DNA of 5,509 bases from CAYRIY01 sp964424335. Its GTDB lineage: Bacteria > Bacillota > Limnochordia > DTU080 > RSA5. Positions 1-5,450 of this stretch are shown one piece after another (the stretch's first letter is position 1; every line of letters starts with the position of its first letter). The DNA is taken from contig CAYRIY010000160.1 of assembly GCA_964424335.1 (NCBI GenBank), forward strand, positions 1 through 5,509. Direction: 5' to 3'. The translations under genes and the position numbers were made by a program. Under the pieces are notes generated by a model. That model was not told where the DNA came from, did no database searches, and was given only the letters and a program-made list of their open reading frames with translations.

Positions 1-230
1 GGCACATTTCGGTAGGCGCGGCGGTTACGGGCAATGCGATCGGTTGCGGGGATACGCTCGTGGGAGGCACGCTCGCCGCATTGGTCGAAGGGCATACGCT
101 CCTGGAAGGGGTTCGTAGGGGCGTTGCCGCCGCCACCTCCAACTTGGCCTGCGACTCCCCTGGAGCGGTACCCCTCGACCTATACCGCACCTACTTAGAG
201 CGCACCCGTGTCGAGCGACTGGATGGCTGA
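1..230 (+). CDS. PfkB-family carbohydrate kinase, C-terminal fragment (1-phosphofructokinase / tagatose-6-phosphate kinase-like)
   Basis: Only the last 75 residues are in the window. The frame starts at base 3 and ends at TGA 228-230; the rest lies to the left. The fragment holds the second PfkB signature, TGNAIGCGDTLVGG (about residues 9-22 of the fragment), whose Asp in GCGD is the expected catalytic base and whose Gly-rich turn forms the anion hole. The N-x-x-G-x-G-D form, rather than D-T-x-G-A-G-D, resembles the hexose-phosphate kinases of the FruK/LacC branch more than ribokinase. The tail DSPGAVPLDLYR...VERL also resembles ends seen in that branch. The family transfers phosphate from ATP to a sugar or sugar phosphate in the cytoplasm; the substrate cannot be set from this piece. 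It converges on the secreted-protein gene with 8 bp between the stop codons, and no terminator hairpin is visible there. Confidence 0.85.
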   Translation, partial: HISVGAAVTGNAIGCGDTLVGGTLAALVEGHTLLEGVRRGVAAATSNLACDSPGAVPLDLYRTYLERTRVERLDG

Positions 231-238
231 GGGCCGCG

Positions 239-2527
239 TTACTGATCCGCCGGCAGAATGTGAAGGGCGCGCAGCTCGCCCGGATAGAGCGACATCGTCA
301 CGGCGCTGCCTCGTACGTCAAGGGCGGCGCCCGTCGCCGCGTCGATCGTCTCCCCTTGCGCCGGCAGCGTCACGGTGGCGTTCTCGACCGTGTGCAGGCC
401 CACATTCACGATCGCCAGGTACGTCCCGTGCGCTCCGGCATCGATCTTTCGCACGACGACGTCCTCGTGCGAACCAGCTTCCGGCAATATCTCACTCGGC
501 AGCGCGGGCAGAGCGAGGAACGCGGCGTTAAACTTGCGCACGTACTCGGGAAAGGCTCGATTGTAGCTCGCCGCCGAGAGGTACGTGAGGAATCTCGGGT
601 CGCCGTAAGCCATCAGCCGAGCTTCGGGCAGCATGCTGTACGGGCCTGCCCGGTCGACGTCGCTCACAAAGTAGCCCAAGTCCTCGTGCATCGTGTCTTC
701 GTTCAGAGGATAGTGCCGTGTGGCGGCCAGCCCGCTCGCCGTCCGAAATACCTCAAACGCGTCCGGATCGCTCACCGTGTACAGGTTTTGAAAGGCGTAG
801 GTCAGGTACACCCCGTCGGCCTCTTTGTAGCGCTCGGGATCCGAATGGGGGGCTGAGTGCTGCCACTCCCACTGGCCCCACGTTGCCACCGGCGACGTTA
901 GCGCCGTCAAATGTCGGCCTTCCTCGACCACCTCGTCAAAGCTCACCGGGTTGCGATCGCTCACTCCGAGTTCATCGAGCCTCGATCGCCACCATGCAAC
1001 GTCGTCCGTCACGATCCGTGAACCTGGGAGGCTGGGCGCGGGTTCGCTGTGTACTGCAGTAAAGAGGAGGGCCGCATCCTCCACGCCGCCTTCCCGCAGG
1101 TGGTCGCGCAGAGCCTCTAAGAACTCCTTGCGCTTTGCAAACCACCAGTCGTAGTAGGCTTCAAGAAGCTCCGGATCCTCACGCAGCTGCTCGCGGGTCA
1201 CCGGTTGCTCCATGTGCCGCTCGGATACAAACCGCTCGATCGTCGCATCTGCAAAACTTATGGGCAGGTGAGACGGTCGGGTCCGAAACCATGCGCCGAC
1301 AAATTCGGTCCGGTCCGCGAAGCGAAGGATCGTTGCGTCGAGCAGTTTTTTAGCTTCCTCGAGCGCCGCGGGGTCGGTGATATCGACGTTAAACCGCTCA
1401 CTCCACGTGACGTGGGTGTAGGCCACCTCGCCGGCGAGGCTGCGCGCGTTTTGCGCTTTGCCAATTCCCCGTGTGCCGGTTCCGCCCGCCCACTCGTAGT
1501 ACGGCAAGACGTTGATCCCTGGGTAACGGGCGATCATGTCGAGGATCTTCGCCCAGCGATCGGGGTAGGCCGACTCGACGTACCAGGACGAGCCGCCATA
1601 GGGACGCACGTCCCAGCCCTGATTGTGGCCAAACTCGAGCAGGTCCTTGCCAAAGGTGTCCATCCCTAGAAACTGCATCAACCGCACTTTGTACTCGTAC
1701 CAATCGACCGGGTCCTCAAGGCCGCGATACAAATAGAAGTTGTCGTGGACAACGCCGTCCGCCATCTCCTCACGCCAGGTGATGTAGCGCCGTGGCAACT
1801 CCGGCGGAGGCAAGCGCAGCGGAAGGATAAGCTTGTCAAAGGATTCAACCTCGTACAGGCGGATCCGAGAAACCGCGGCCCCGGCCGAAGCCGGGTCGCT
1901 TTTTGAATCGGCTTGGGAGATCACGACCCAAAAGCCCTCATTCGGTCGCATGCTGCGCAGGCCCGCTCCCCGATGCTGCTCGATGCCGGGAAACCGATCG
2001 TGGAGAAAAAAGAGCATCCGCCAGTGACGGTATTCGCCGGAAAGGGGGATGTCGAGCGACTCGACGTTGTTGTTTGTGTACGTGTACAGCACATCGCCGA
2101 GCGCCTTGCCCGTGCTCAAGCCCCGGATCGTTTCACTGCCGCGGCTCGAGATGAACATCGTGCGCGGCTGGTCTTCCGGGTACTCGATCTCGAGGACGTA
2201 CGCGCCCCCGGGTTTGAGGCCAAGCCCCTCCCCAACGCGATAGGCGAAATAGCTGGGGCCTCCTTCATTGGGGAGCACGCGAGCCGGTTTTCCCAAGATC
2301 TCTTGGACCACGCTTGCGCCGCTCGGCGCCTCAACAAACTCAGCGCCCGGTTCGGCTTGCGCTACGTCGATCTCCTGAACGAGCCGCAGCTCGCCAAAGG
2401 GCTCACCCACGTCTACGATTGGAAACTCGGCACGGGCCTTTGCCAACATCAATTGTCCTCCTAGTACGACCGCGCAACATACCAGCAGCAAGTGCCATAT
2501 CGAAGTGCTGCGTCGCATGCGTTTCAC
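239..2527 (-). CDS. Secreted multidomain glycoside hydrolase-like protein, family not identified
   Basis: This is a 762-residue protein with a clear Sec signal peptide: basic MKRMRR, hydrophobic residues 10-28, and an AKARA site predicting cleavage after Ala33. Cys17/18 do not form a lipobox, so a soluble exported protein is expected. Three parts can be seen. Residues 34-235 are beta-rich, like a carbohydrate-binding jelly roll. Residues 250-675 are rich in Trp, Tyr and acidic residues and look like a TIM barrel (LLEFGHNQGWDVRP 296-309, VLPYYEWAGG 340-349, FVGAWFRTRPSH 409-420, WGQWEWQ 550-556). Residues 685-760 form a small beta domain ending YPGELRALHIL, a common close of glycosidase C-terminal sandwiches. 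Glu345 and Asp/Glu residues at strand ends such as Glu554 are possible catalytic residues, but this is a guess. The start is GTG at 2527, with GGAGGTG 7 nt upstream. I infer extracellular or periplasmic sugar binding or hydrolysis; the exact GH family and substrate are unknown. Confidence 0.8.
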   Translation of the reverse strand: MKRMRRSTSIWHLLLVCCAVVLGGQLMLAKARAEFPIVDVGEPFGELRLVQEIDVAQAEPGAEFVEAPSGASVVQEILGKPARVLPNEGGPSYFAYRVGEGLGLKPGGAYVLEIEYPEDQPRTMFISSRGSETIRGLSTGKALGDVLYTYTNNNVESLDIPLSGEYRHWRMLFFLHDRFPGIEQHRGAGLRSMRPNEGFWVVISQADSKSDPASAGAAVSRIRLYEVESFDKLILPLRLPPPELPRRYITWREEMADGVVHDNFYLYRGLEDPVDWYEYKVRLMQFLGMDTFGKDLLEFGHNQGWDVRPYGGSSWYVESAYPDRWAKILDMIARYPGINVLPYYEWAGGTGTRGIGKAQNARSLAGEVAYTHVTWSERFNVDITDPAALEEAKKLLDATILRFADRTEFVGAWFRTRPSHLPISFADATIERFVSERHMEQPVTREQLREDPELLEAYYDWWFAKRKEFLEALRDHLREGGVEDAALLFTAVHSEPAPSLPGSRIVTDDVAWWRSRLDELGVSDRNPVSFDEVVEEGRHLTALTSPVATWGQWEWQHSAPHSDPERYKEADGVYLTYAFQNLYTVSDPDAFEVFRTASGLAATRHYPLNEDTMHEDLGYFVSDVDRAGPYSMLPEARLMAYGDPRFLTYLSAASYNRAFPEYVRKFNAAFLALPALPSEILPEAGSHEDVVVRKIDAGAHGTYLAIVNVGLHTVENATVTLPAQGETIDAATGAALDVRGSAVTMSLYPGELRALHILPADQ

Positions 2528-2541
2528 GATGAAACACCTCC
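2521..2541 (-). promoter_or_regulatory. Ribosome binding site and start-codon hairpin of the secreted-protein gene
   Basis: Read on the minus strand, GGAGGTG (2541-2535) lies 7 nt before the GTG start (2527-2525), which supports this start over the in-frame ATG three codons later. The same stretch contains a perfect 6-bp inverted repeat, GTTTCA-TCG-TGAAAC (2535-2521). It would fold the start codon into a hairpin directly next to the Shine-Dalgarno sequence. Such a hairpin could lower translation unless opened. The repeat is seen in the sequence; a regulatory role is inference. Confidence 0.55.
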
Positions 2542-2574
2542 GCCGTTATCGCGCGCCGGTGACGTGAGCTCGGA

Positions 2575-2642
2575 CCAAGTTAGACACGACGAACACGTGA
2601 ATCCGACAGGCCAAGTCTACCGCCTGTCTATGCAACTTGGCC
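2575..2642 (-). promoter_or_regulatory. Overlapping inverted repeats in the leader of the secreted-protein gene
   Basis: Three inverted repeats share bases. (A) GACAGGC at 2605-2611 pairs with GCCTGTC at 2622-2628. (B) GGCCAAGT at 2609-2616 pairs with ACTTGGCC at 2635-2642. (C) CCAAGTTAGACA at 2575-2586 pairs with TGTCTA + ACTTGG at 2625-2640, with a 4-nt TGCA bulge. A and B cannot form together, and C competes with both. In the minus-strand transcript this lies about 35-100 nt ahead of the ribosome binding site. It could be an RNA switch or attenuator, or a DNA operator built on the repeated CCAAGT motif. No known riboswitch class was recognised. Confidence 0.45.
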
Positions 2643-2666
2643 ACCCCGGTGCAACAAATCCGGATA

Positions 2667-2696
2667 ACTTTAGCATGACTTAGCCTTCGCCTTCAA
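2667..2696 (-). promoter_or_regulatory. Candidate sigma-70-type promoter for the secreted-protein gene
   Basis: On the minus strand, TTGAAG (2696-2691) and TAAAGT (2672-2667) are separated by 18 nt, and TGC precedes the -10 as an extended -10 element. Each box matches the consensus at 4 of 6 positions. Transcription from here would start near 2660 and place the overlapping inverted repeats in a leader of about 130 nt. The match is weak and could be chance. Confidence 0.25.
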
Positions 2697-2796
2697 CGTT
2701 CCTTCCCAAAAAGTCCGACAAAAAACGGAGCAGATTGCCCTCGGTTGCACTCATCATGCAACAAAGGGCCGAGTGCCCGGTGATCCCACAAAGGCC

Positions 2797-3023
2797 TTAT
2801 CTCTCGCTGTCGCCGGAAGGATGACTGTCTGCTCTAGAGACGATTCCTAAGCCCTGGCTCTTTTCGAGGTCCTGACGGAGCACATCGAGGACTACGAACC
2901 CGCTCTCCTTGAGGTAGGCGATGCACTTCGTCGCGATGTGTTCCAGTCGATCGTCGCTCGGAGGCCCAAAGAACAAATAGAGGCGACCGCCCACGTCAAT
3001 CGAGCCGGGATCCGTGTGCTCAT
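2797..3023 (-). CDS. Small protein of unknown function, probable frameshift near its start
   Basis: The coding frame ends at TAA (2799-2797) and reads back with no stop into the scaffold gap. Its recognisable part runs VGGRLYLFFGPPSDD, then LEHIATKCIAYLKESGF, then VVLDVLRQDLEKS, a plausible alternation of strand, helix and strand. In this frame the only visible start is a GTG at 2994 with no ribosome binding site. A good AGGGAGG (3037-3031) lies exactly 7 nt before an ATG at 3023, but that ATG is in another frame, which stops after 43 codons. One extra base in the GGG run at 3007-3009 would join MSTRIPG to SIDVGGRL and give a complete protein of about 75 residues. A contig-edge sequencing error is therefore my preferred reading. 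The alternative is a gene starting inside the gap. It lies downstream of the Dph6-like gene on the same strand, so co-transcription is possible. I do not recognise the family. Confidence 0.5.
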
Positions 3024-3037
3024 GGCCGGCCCTCCCT

Positions 3038-3137
3038 NNNNNNNNNNNNNNNNNNNNNNNNNNNNNNNNNNNNNNNNNNNNNNNNNNNNNNNNNNNNNNN
3101 NNNNNNNNNNNNNNNNNNNNNNNNNNNNNNNNNNNNN
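3038..3137. other. Assembly gap of 100 Ns
   Basis: Exactly 100 consecutive Ns is the usual placeholder for a scaffold gap of unknown length. Reading frames that run through it are not real evidence of continuity. The gap should hold the last codons of the Dph6-like gene and the junction to the small downstream gene. Confidence 0.97.
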
Positions 3138-3835
3138 ACCCGAGCGCCGGATGGATCGGCCAAGGTCACATCTGCAAACCAAAACCCGTCACGATGGACA
3201 ATTTCACCGACATCCACGGTTATCTCGCGATCAAACATCGACCCTGCGAAGCAAAAGGTGTGAAACTCCCCCCGCTCCCCGCACGGGTCGACACCAGGCG
3301 GCAGGTCGCGCACAAACTCGGCGTCGTACCGGCGTCCTATGAACTCCTCCGGAATTTGCTTGGGATCGACGCAGGTGACGACGGCGCGAAGGCCGGCGGC
3401 GAGCATCTCGCTTGCAATGCTAGGCGTCCGATCCCGAGAAGCCCACAAGGGAAAGATCGGCTCGATGCCCGTCCCCGCCATTTGGCGAATCCGGTAATCC
3501 CGCACGTCCTCGAGGTACAGGTCGCCAAAGGCCACGTGCGTGACCCCCTCGTCACGGGCTCGGCGAATGACGTCGCCCATCCGCCGCTCGTAATCCTCAT
3601 TGGAACACGGCCACGGCAGCGGCACGGGCCACAGCGGGACGCCGGCGGCCGCGGCTTGCGCCTCCACCAGTTCTCGTCGCACGGCGTGCATGGATACCCG
3701 GTCCACCACCTCGTTGAACGTAGTGAGCAAGCCCACAACCTCCGTGTCCGGCTCGCGTCGAAGCGCGTGCAACGCCCAGGCAGCATCTTTTCCCGAGCTC
3801 CAGGAGAGCAATACTCGGCGCACCGTTTGGCCCAA
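3138..3835 (-). CDS. Dph6/DUF71-type ATP-pyrophosphatase (diphthine--ammonia ligase family), C-terminus lost in gap
   Basis: 232 residues are visible, close to the usual 220-240 for this family, so few are missing. Residues 8-20 hold the PP-loop, LLSWSSGKDAAW, which binds ATP pyrophosphate in adenine nucleotide alpha hydrolases. FGDLYLEDVRDYR (103-115) and GVDPCGERGEFHTF (181-194) are further family motifs, and the protein closes with the typical EIVHRDGFWFADV. Eukaryotic and archaeal members amidate diphthine on elongation factor 2. Bacteria lack diphthamide, so the substrate here is unknown; some bacterial members have been linked to B12 salvage by comparative genomics, which nothing here tests. 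The TTG start at 3835 is chosen because GAGGTG (3848-3843) sits 7 nt upstream; the later in-frame GTG is too far away. The gene is divergent from the oxidoreductase gene. Cytoplasmic; it may share a transcript with the small gene beyond the gap. Confidence 0.85.
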
Positions 3836-3842
3836 GAGCCTT

Positions 3843-3848
3843 CACCTC
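3843..3848 (-). promoter_or_regulatory. Ribosome binding site of the Dph6-like gene
   Basis: GAGGTG on the minus strand lies 7 nt ahead of the TTG at 3835. This decides the start, because the next in-frame candidate (GTG at 3823) would be 19 nt away. Confidence 0.6.
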
Positions 3849-3937
3849 GTGTTCCTTTACACCATCGTTAGTCTTTGGTTTCCGCCCCCTGCCGTTGGAC
3901 TCCTATCGCCGGGATCCCCTTAACGATCAGCGCATAG

Positions 3938-3966
3938 GGCCGCAGTAGATATAAGGCCGCAATAGA
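3938..3966. repeat. Direct repeat GGCCGCARTAGA, 17-bp spacing
   Basis: GGCCGCAGTAGA (3938-3949) recurs as GGCCGCAATAGA (3955-3966) with one mismatch in 12 and a start-to-start distance of 17 bp. It lies about 100 bp upstream of the Dph6-like start and over 200 bp upstream of the oxidoreductase start. It could be a pair of protein-binding sites; no regulator is known. Confidence 0.4.
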
Positions 3967-3999
3967 CCTCTTCCCGTTTGCATCTTCCATCCAAAGTGA

Positions 4000-4031
4000 C
4001 GTAATCCCGATTACACGATTACGAAGTTACG
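4000..4031. repeat. Palindrome and 8-bp tandem repeat based on GATTAC
   Basis: GTAATC-CC-GATTAC (4001-4014) is a 6-bp inverted repeat. CGTAATC (4000-4006) also pairs with GATTACG (4017-4023). The right arm is repeated in tandem at 8-bp steps: CGATTACA (4008-4015), CGATTACG (4016-4023), AAGTTACG (4024-4031). This resembles an operator region. Confidence 0.45.
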
Positions 4032-4093
4032 CCGCAATCACCGCCACAAGGTGATGGTTGTTACAACGCAACCGCGGTTACAACGTGACTGCG
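4026..4093. repeat. Four degenerate 17-bp tandem repeats upstream of the oxidoreductase promoter
   Basis: Units begin at 4026, 4043, 4060 and 4077. The last two match at 14 of 17 positions and share GTTACAACG. Units 1 and 3 match at 12 of 17, and units 2 and 4 at 10 of 17. G1, A4, C5, G9 and A12 are the same in all four. Units 1 and 3 have CAA at positions 10-12, while units 2 and 4 have TGA, so a 34-bp unit may have been duplicated. The array also contains the palindromes GTTGT-T-ACAAC (4057-4067) and AACCGCGGTT (4070-4079). The last unit ends where a -35 box would lie for the -10 at 4112, as expected for sites of a transcription activator. Confidence 0.45.
4037..4055. repeat. Short inverted repeat ATCACC / GGTGAT
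   Basis: ATCACC (4037-4042) and GGTGAT (4050-4055) form a perfect 6-bp inverted repeat with a 7-nt spacer. No T-run follows on either strand, so it is not a terminator. It overlaps the first two units of the 17-bp array. Confidence 0.35.
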
Positions 4094-4111
4094 GTGTTGA
4101 ACTCAAAAGGT

Positions 4112-4117
4112 TATGAT
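4112..4117 (+). promoter_or_regulatory. Candidate -10 element (TATGAT) of the oxidoreductase gene
   Basis: TATGAT matches the sigma-70 -10 consensus at 5 of 6 positions. At the normal spacing the -35 region reads about CTGCGG, which is poor and overlaps the end of the 17-bp repeat array. A weak -35 with repeats on top of it would fit an activator-dependent promoter (inference). Transcription would start near 4124, leaving a leader of about 46 nt. Confidence 0.35.
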
Positions 4118-4155
4118 TGTTAGCGCCACGAACCAACAGAGCAGCACCTAGTCTC

Positions 4156-4162
4156 GAGGAGG
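4156..4162 (+). promoter_or_regulatory. Ribosome binding site of the oxidoreductase gene
   Basis: GAGGAGG lies 7 nt before a GTG (4170) and 10 nt before the adjoining in-frame ATG (4173). Both starts are possible. The 7-nt distance equals that of the other genes here and favours GTG, while codon preference favours ATG. Confidence 0.7.
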
Positions 4163-4169
4163 TCGTCGA

Positions 4170-5450
4170 GTGATGGCAGAGCGGCTTGGAGTTGGCATCA
4201 TCGGAACAGGGTTTATGACGCGCTTTCACGTGCAAAGTTGGCGGGGAGTACGTGACGCCGATATCGTCGCCGTCTGCAGTCAAAGCGCCGAGCGGGGCGA
4301 GGAGATCGCGCAAATGTGTCGCAGCCTTCGGGTCGGCCATCCAAGCGTGTACCACGATATAGCAGAGATGGTGCGCGATCCAAAGGTCGACGCTGTGTGG
4401 GTCGTAGGCTCGAACGACCGGCGTGTCGAGATGATCGAGACGATTTGCGAAGAAGTCGCCTCCGGCCGAGCGAGCCTGAGGGGCATTGCGTGCGAAAAGC
4501 CGCTTGGTCGCAACGTCGCCGAAGCAAAACGCATCACGGAATGCGTCGAGCAAGCTGGCATCCTAAACGGCTACCTGGAAAATCAAGTCTTCAGCCCGGC
4601 ACTCGTCAAAGGGCGCGACATCATCTGGCGCCGCGGCGCTGCGATCAGCGGGGCGCCGTACCTTGCTCGCTGCGCCGAAGAGCATGCGGGCCCCCACCGG
4701 CCGTGGTTTTGGCAAGGACCGCTTCAAGGCGGGGGCGTTCTCAGCGACATGATGTGCCACAGCATCGAGGCGGGACGCTTTCTCCTCTCATCCCCAGATG
4801 TCGGCTACGAATGGGTCAAGCCCAAGGCCGTCACGGCCCGCATCGCCTCCCTCAAATGGAGCCGTCCGGAGTACGCCAAACGGCTGCGCGACGAAATGGG
4901 CGAAGCCGTAGACTACCTCAACCACCCCGCGGAAGATTACGCGACCGTGGAGATCGTTTACGAGACGCAATCAGGGGAGCTCGCGGTGGCCCAGGCAAGC
5001 ACCTCCTGGTCCTTTGTCGGCGCAGGACTCCGCCTCACCTACGAAGCGCTGGGCCCGGAGTACTCGCTCGCGATCAACACGCTGGACAGCGATTCCAAAG
5101 TGTTTTTCAGCCGCCGCGTCCAGGGGCCGGCCGGTGAGGACATGGTGGAGAAACAAAACGCCGAGCAGGGCCTGATGCCGTTTGTGGCCGACGAAGCCGT
5201 AACATACGGGTACACCGACGAAAACCGGCACATGGTGGAAGCTTTCTTGGATGGCAAGCGCCCGCGGGAAACGTTTCGGGACGGGCTCGCCGTGACCGAG
5301 CTCATGATGGCAAGCTACCTCTCCGCGGAGGAAGGCTGCACGCTGCAGTTTCCCGTCGCGGGGCTCGATACGTACGTGCCGCAGGTTGCGAAGGGGACCT
5401 GGTCGCCCGATTCGGCCGTGCGGGCGGCAAAGCCGAGCCCCTTGGCGTAG
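4170..5450 (+). CDS. Gfo/Idh/MocA family NAD(P)-dependent oxidoreductase
   Basis: The protein has 426 residues, or 425 if it starts at ATG 4173. The N-terminal Rossmann fold shows GVGIIGTGFMTRFH (7-20) with the G-x-G-x-x-G/A-type dinucleotide loop, followed by strand-helix repeats. CEKPLGRN (108-115) contains the EKP motif whose lysine is catalytic in the family. GGGVLSDMMCHSIEAGRFLL (187-206) gives the D-x3-H pair (Asp193, His197) expected at the active site. The C-terminal alpha/beta domain ends with the usual ENRHMVEAFLDGKRPRETFRDGL (351-373) segment. Length is at the upper end for the family, owing partly to an insert around 225-255 and a 30-residue tail. Members oxidise or reduce sugars, cyclitols or their derivatives in the cytoplasm; the substrate cannot be read from the sequence. 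No signal peptide is present. It stands alone on its strand here; the 59 bp after TAG (5448-5450) hold no clear terminator or gene. Confidence 0.93.
   Translation: MMAERLGVGIIGTGFMTRFHVQSWRGVRDADIVAVCSQSAERGEEIAQMCRSLRVGHPSVYHDIAEMVRDPKVDAVWVVGSNDRRVEMIETICEEVASGRASLRGIACEKPLGRNVAEAKRITECVEQAGILNGYLENQVFSPALVKGRDIIWRRGAAISGAPYLARCAEEHAGPHRPWFWQGPLQGGGVLSDMMCHSIEAGRFLLSSPDVGYEWVKPKAVTARIASLKWSRPEYAKRLRDEMGEAVDYLNHPAEDYATVEIVYETQSGELAVAQASTSWSFVGAGLRLTYEALGPEYSLAINTLDSDSKVFFSRRVQGPAGEDMVEKQNAEQGLMPFVADEAVTYGYTDENRHMVEAFLDGKRPRETFRDGLAVTELMMASYLSAEEGCTLQFPVAGLDTYVPQVAKGTWSPDSAVRAAKPSPLA

Larger units (their letters stand above)
3836..4169. other. Divergent intergenic region rich in repeats
   Basis: These 334 bp between the Dph6-like and oxidoreductase genes hold no convincing open reading frame on either strand. 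They contain a 17-bp-spaced direct repeat, palindromes, an array of 17-bp units, one -10 candidate for the oxidoreductase gene and ribosome binding sites at both ends (listed separately). No convincing promoter was found for the Dph6-like gene. The density of repeats suggests a control region for one or both genes. Confidence 0.6.

Noticed and set aside
260..856. Long plus-strand open frame (198 codons) inside the secreted-protein gene
   Set aside because: It is antisense to a well-supported gene with a signal peptide and ribosome binding site. Its translation is rich in Arg, Val and His with no recognisable domain, as expected for a high-G+C shadow frame.
3020..3342. Reading frames that run through the N block on both strands
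   Set aside because: The 100 Ns are a placeholder of unknown true length, so frame continuity across them has no meaning.
3946..3955. TAGATATAAG as a -10 box for the oxidoreductase gene
   Set aside because: There is no -35 at a normal distance (the nearest, TTAACG, is 24 nt away), and it would leave a leader of more than 200 nt. TATGAT at 4112 is better placed.
4026..4093. CRISPR array
   Set aside because: The units are contiguous 17-mers without unique spacers and are too short and degenerate for CRISPR repeats.
4316..5137. 273-codon plus-strand frame inside the oxidoreductase gene
   Set aside because: It overlaps the clear Gfo/Idh/MocA frame, and its Arg/Pro/Ser-rich translation is typical of an out-of-frame reading. 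It has no ribosome binding site of its own.
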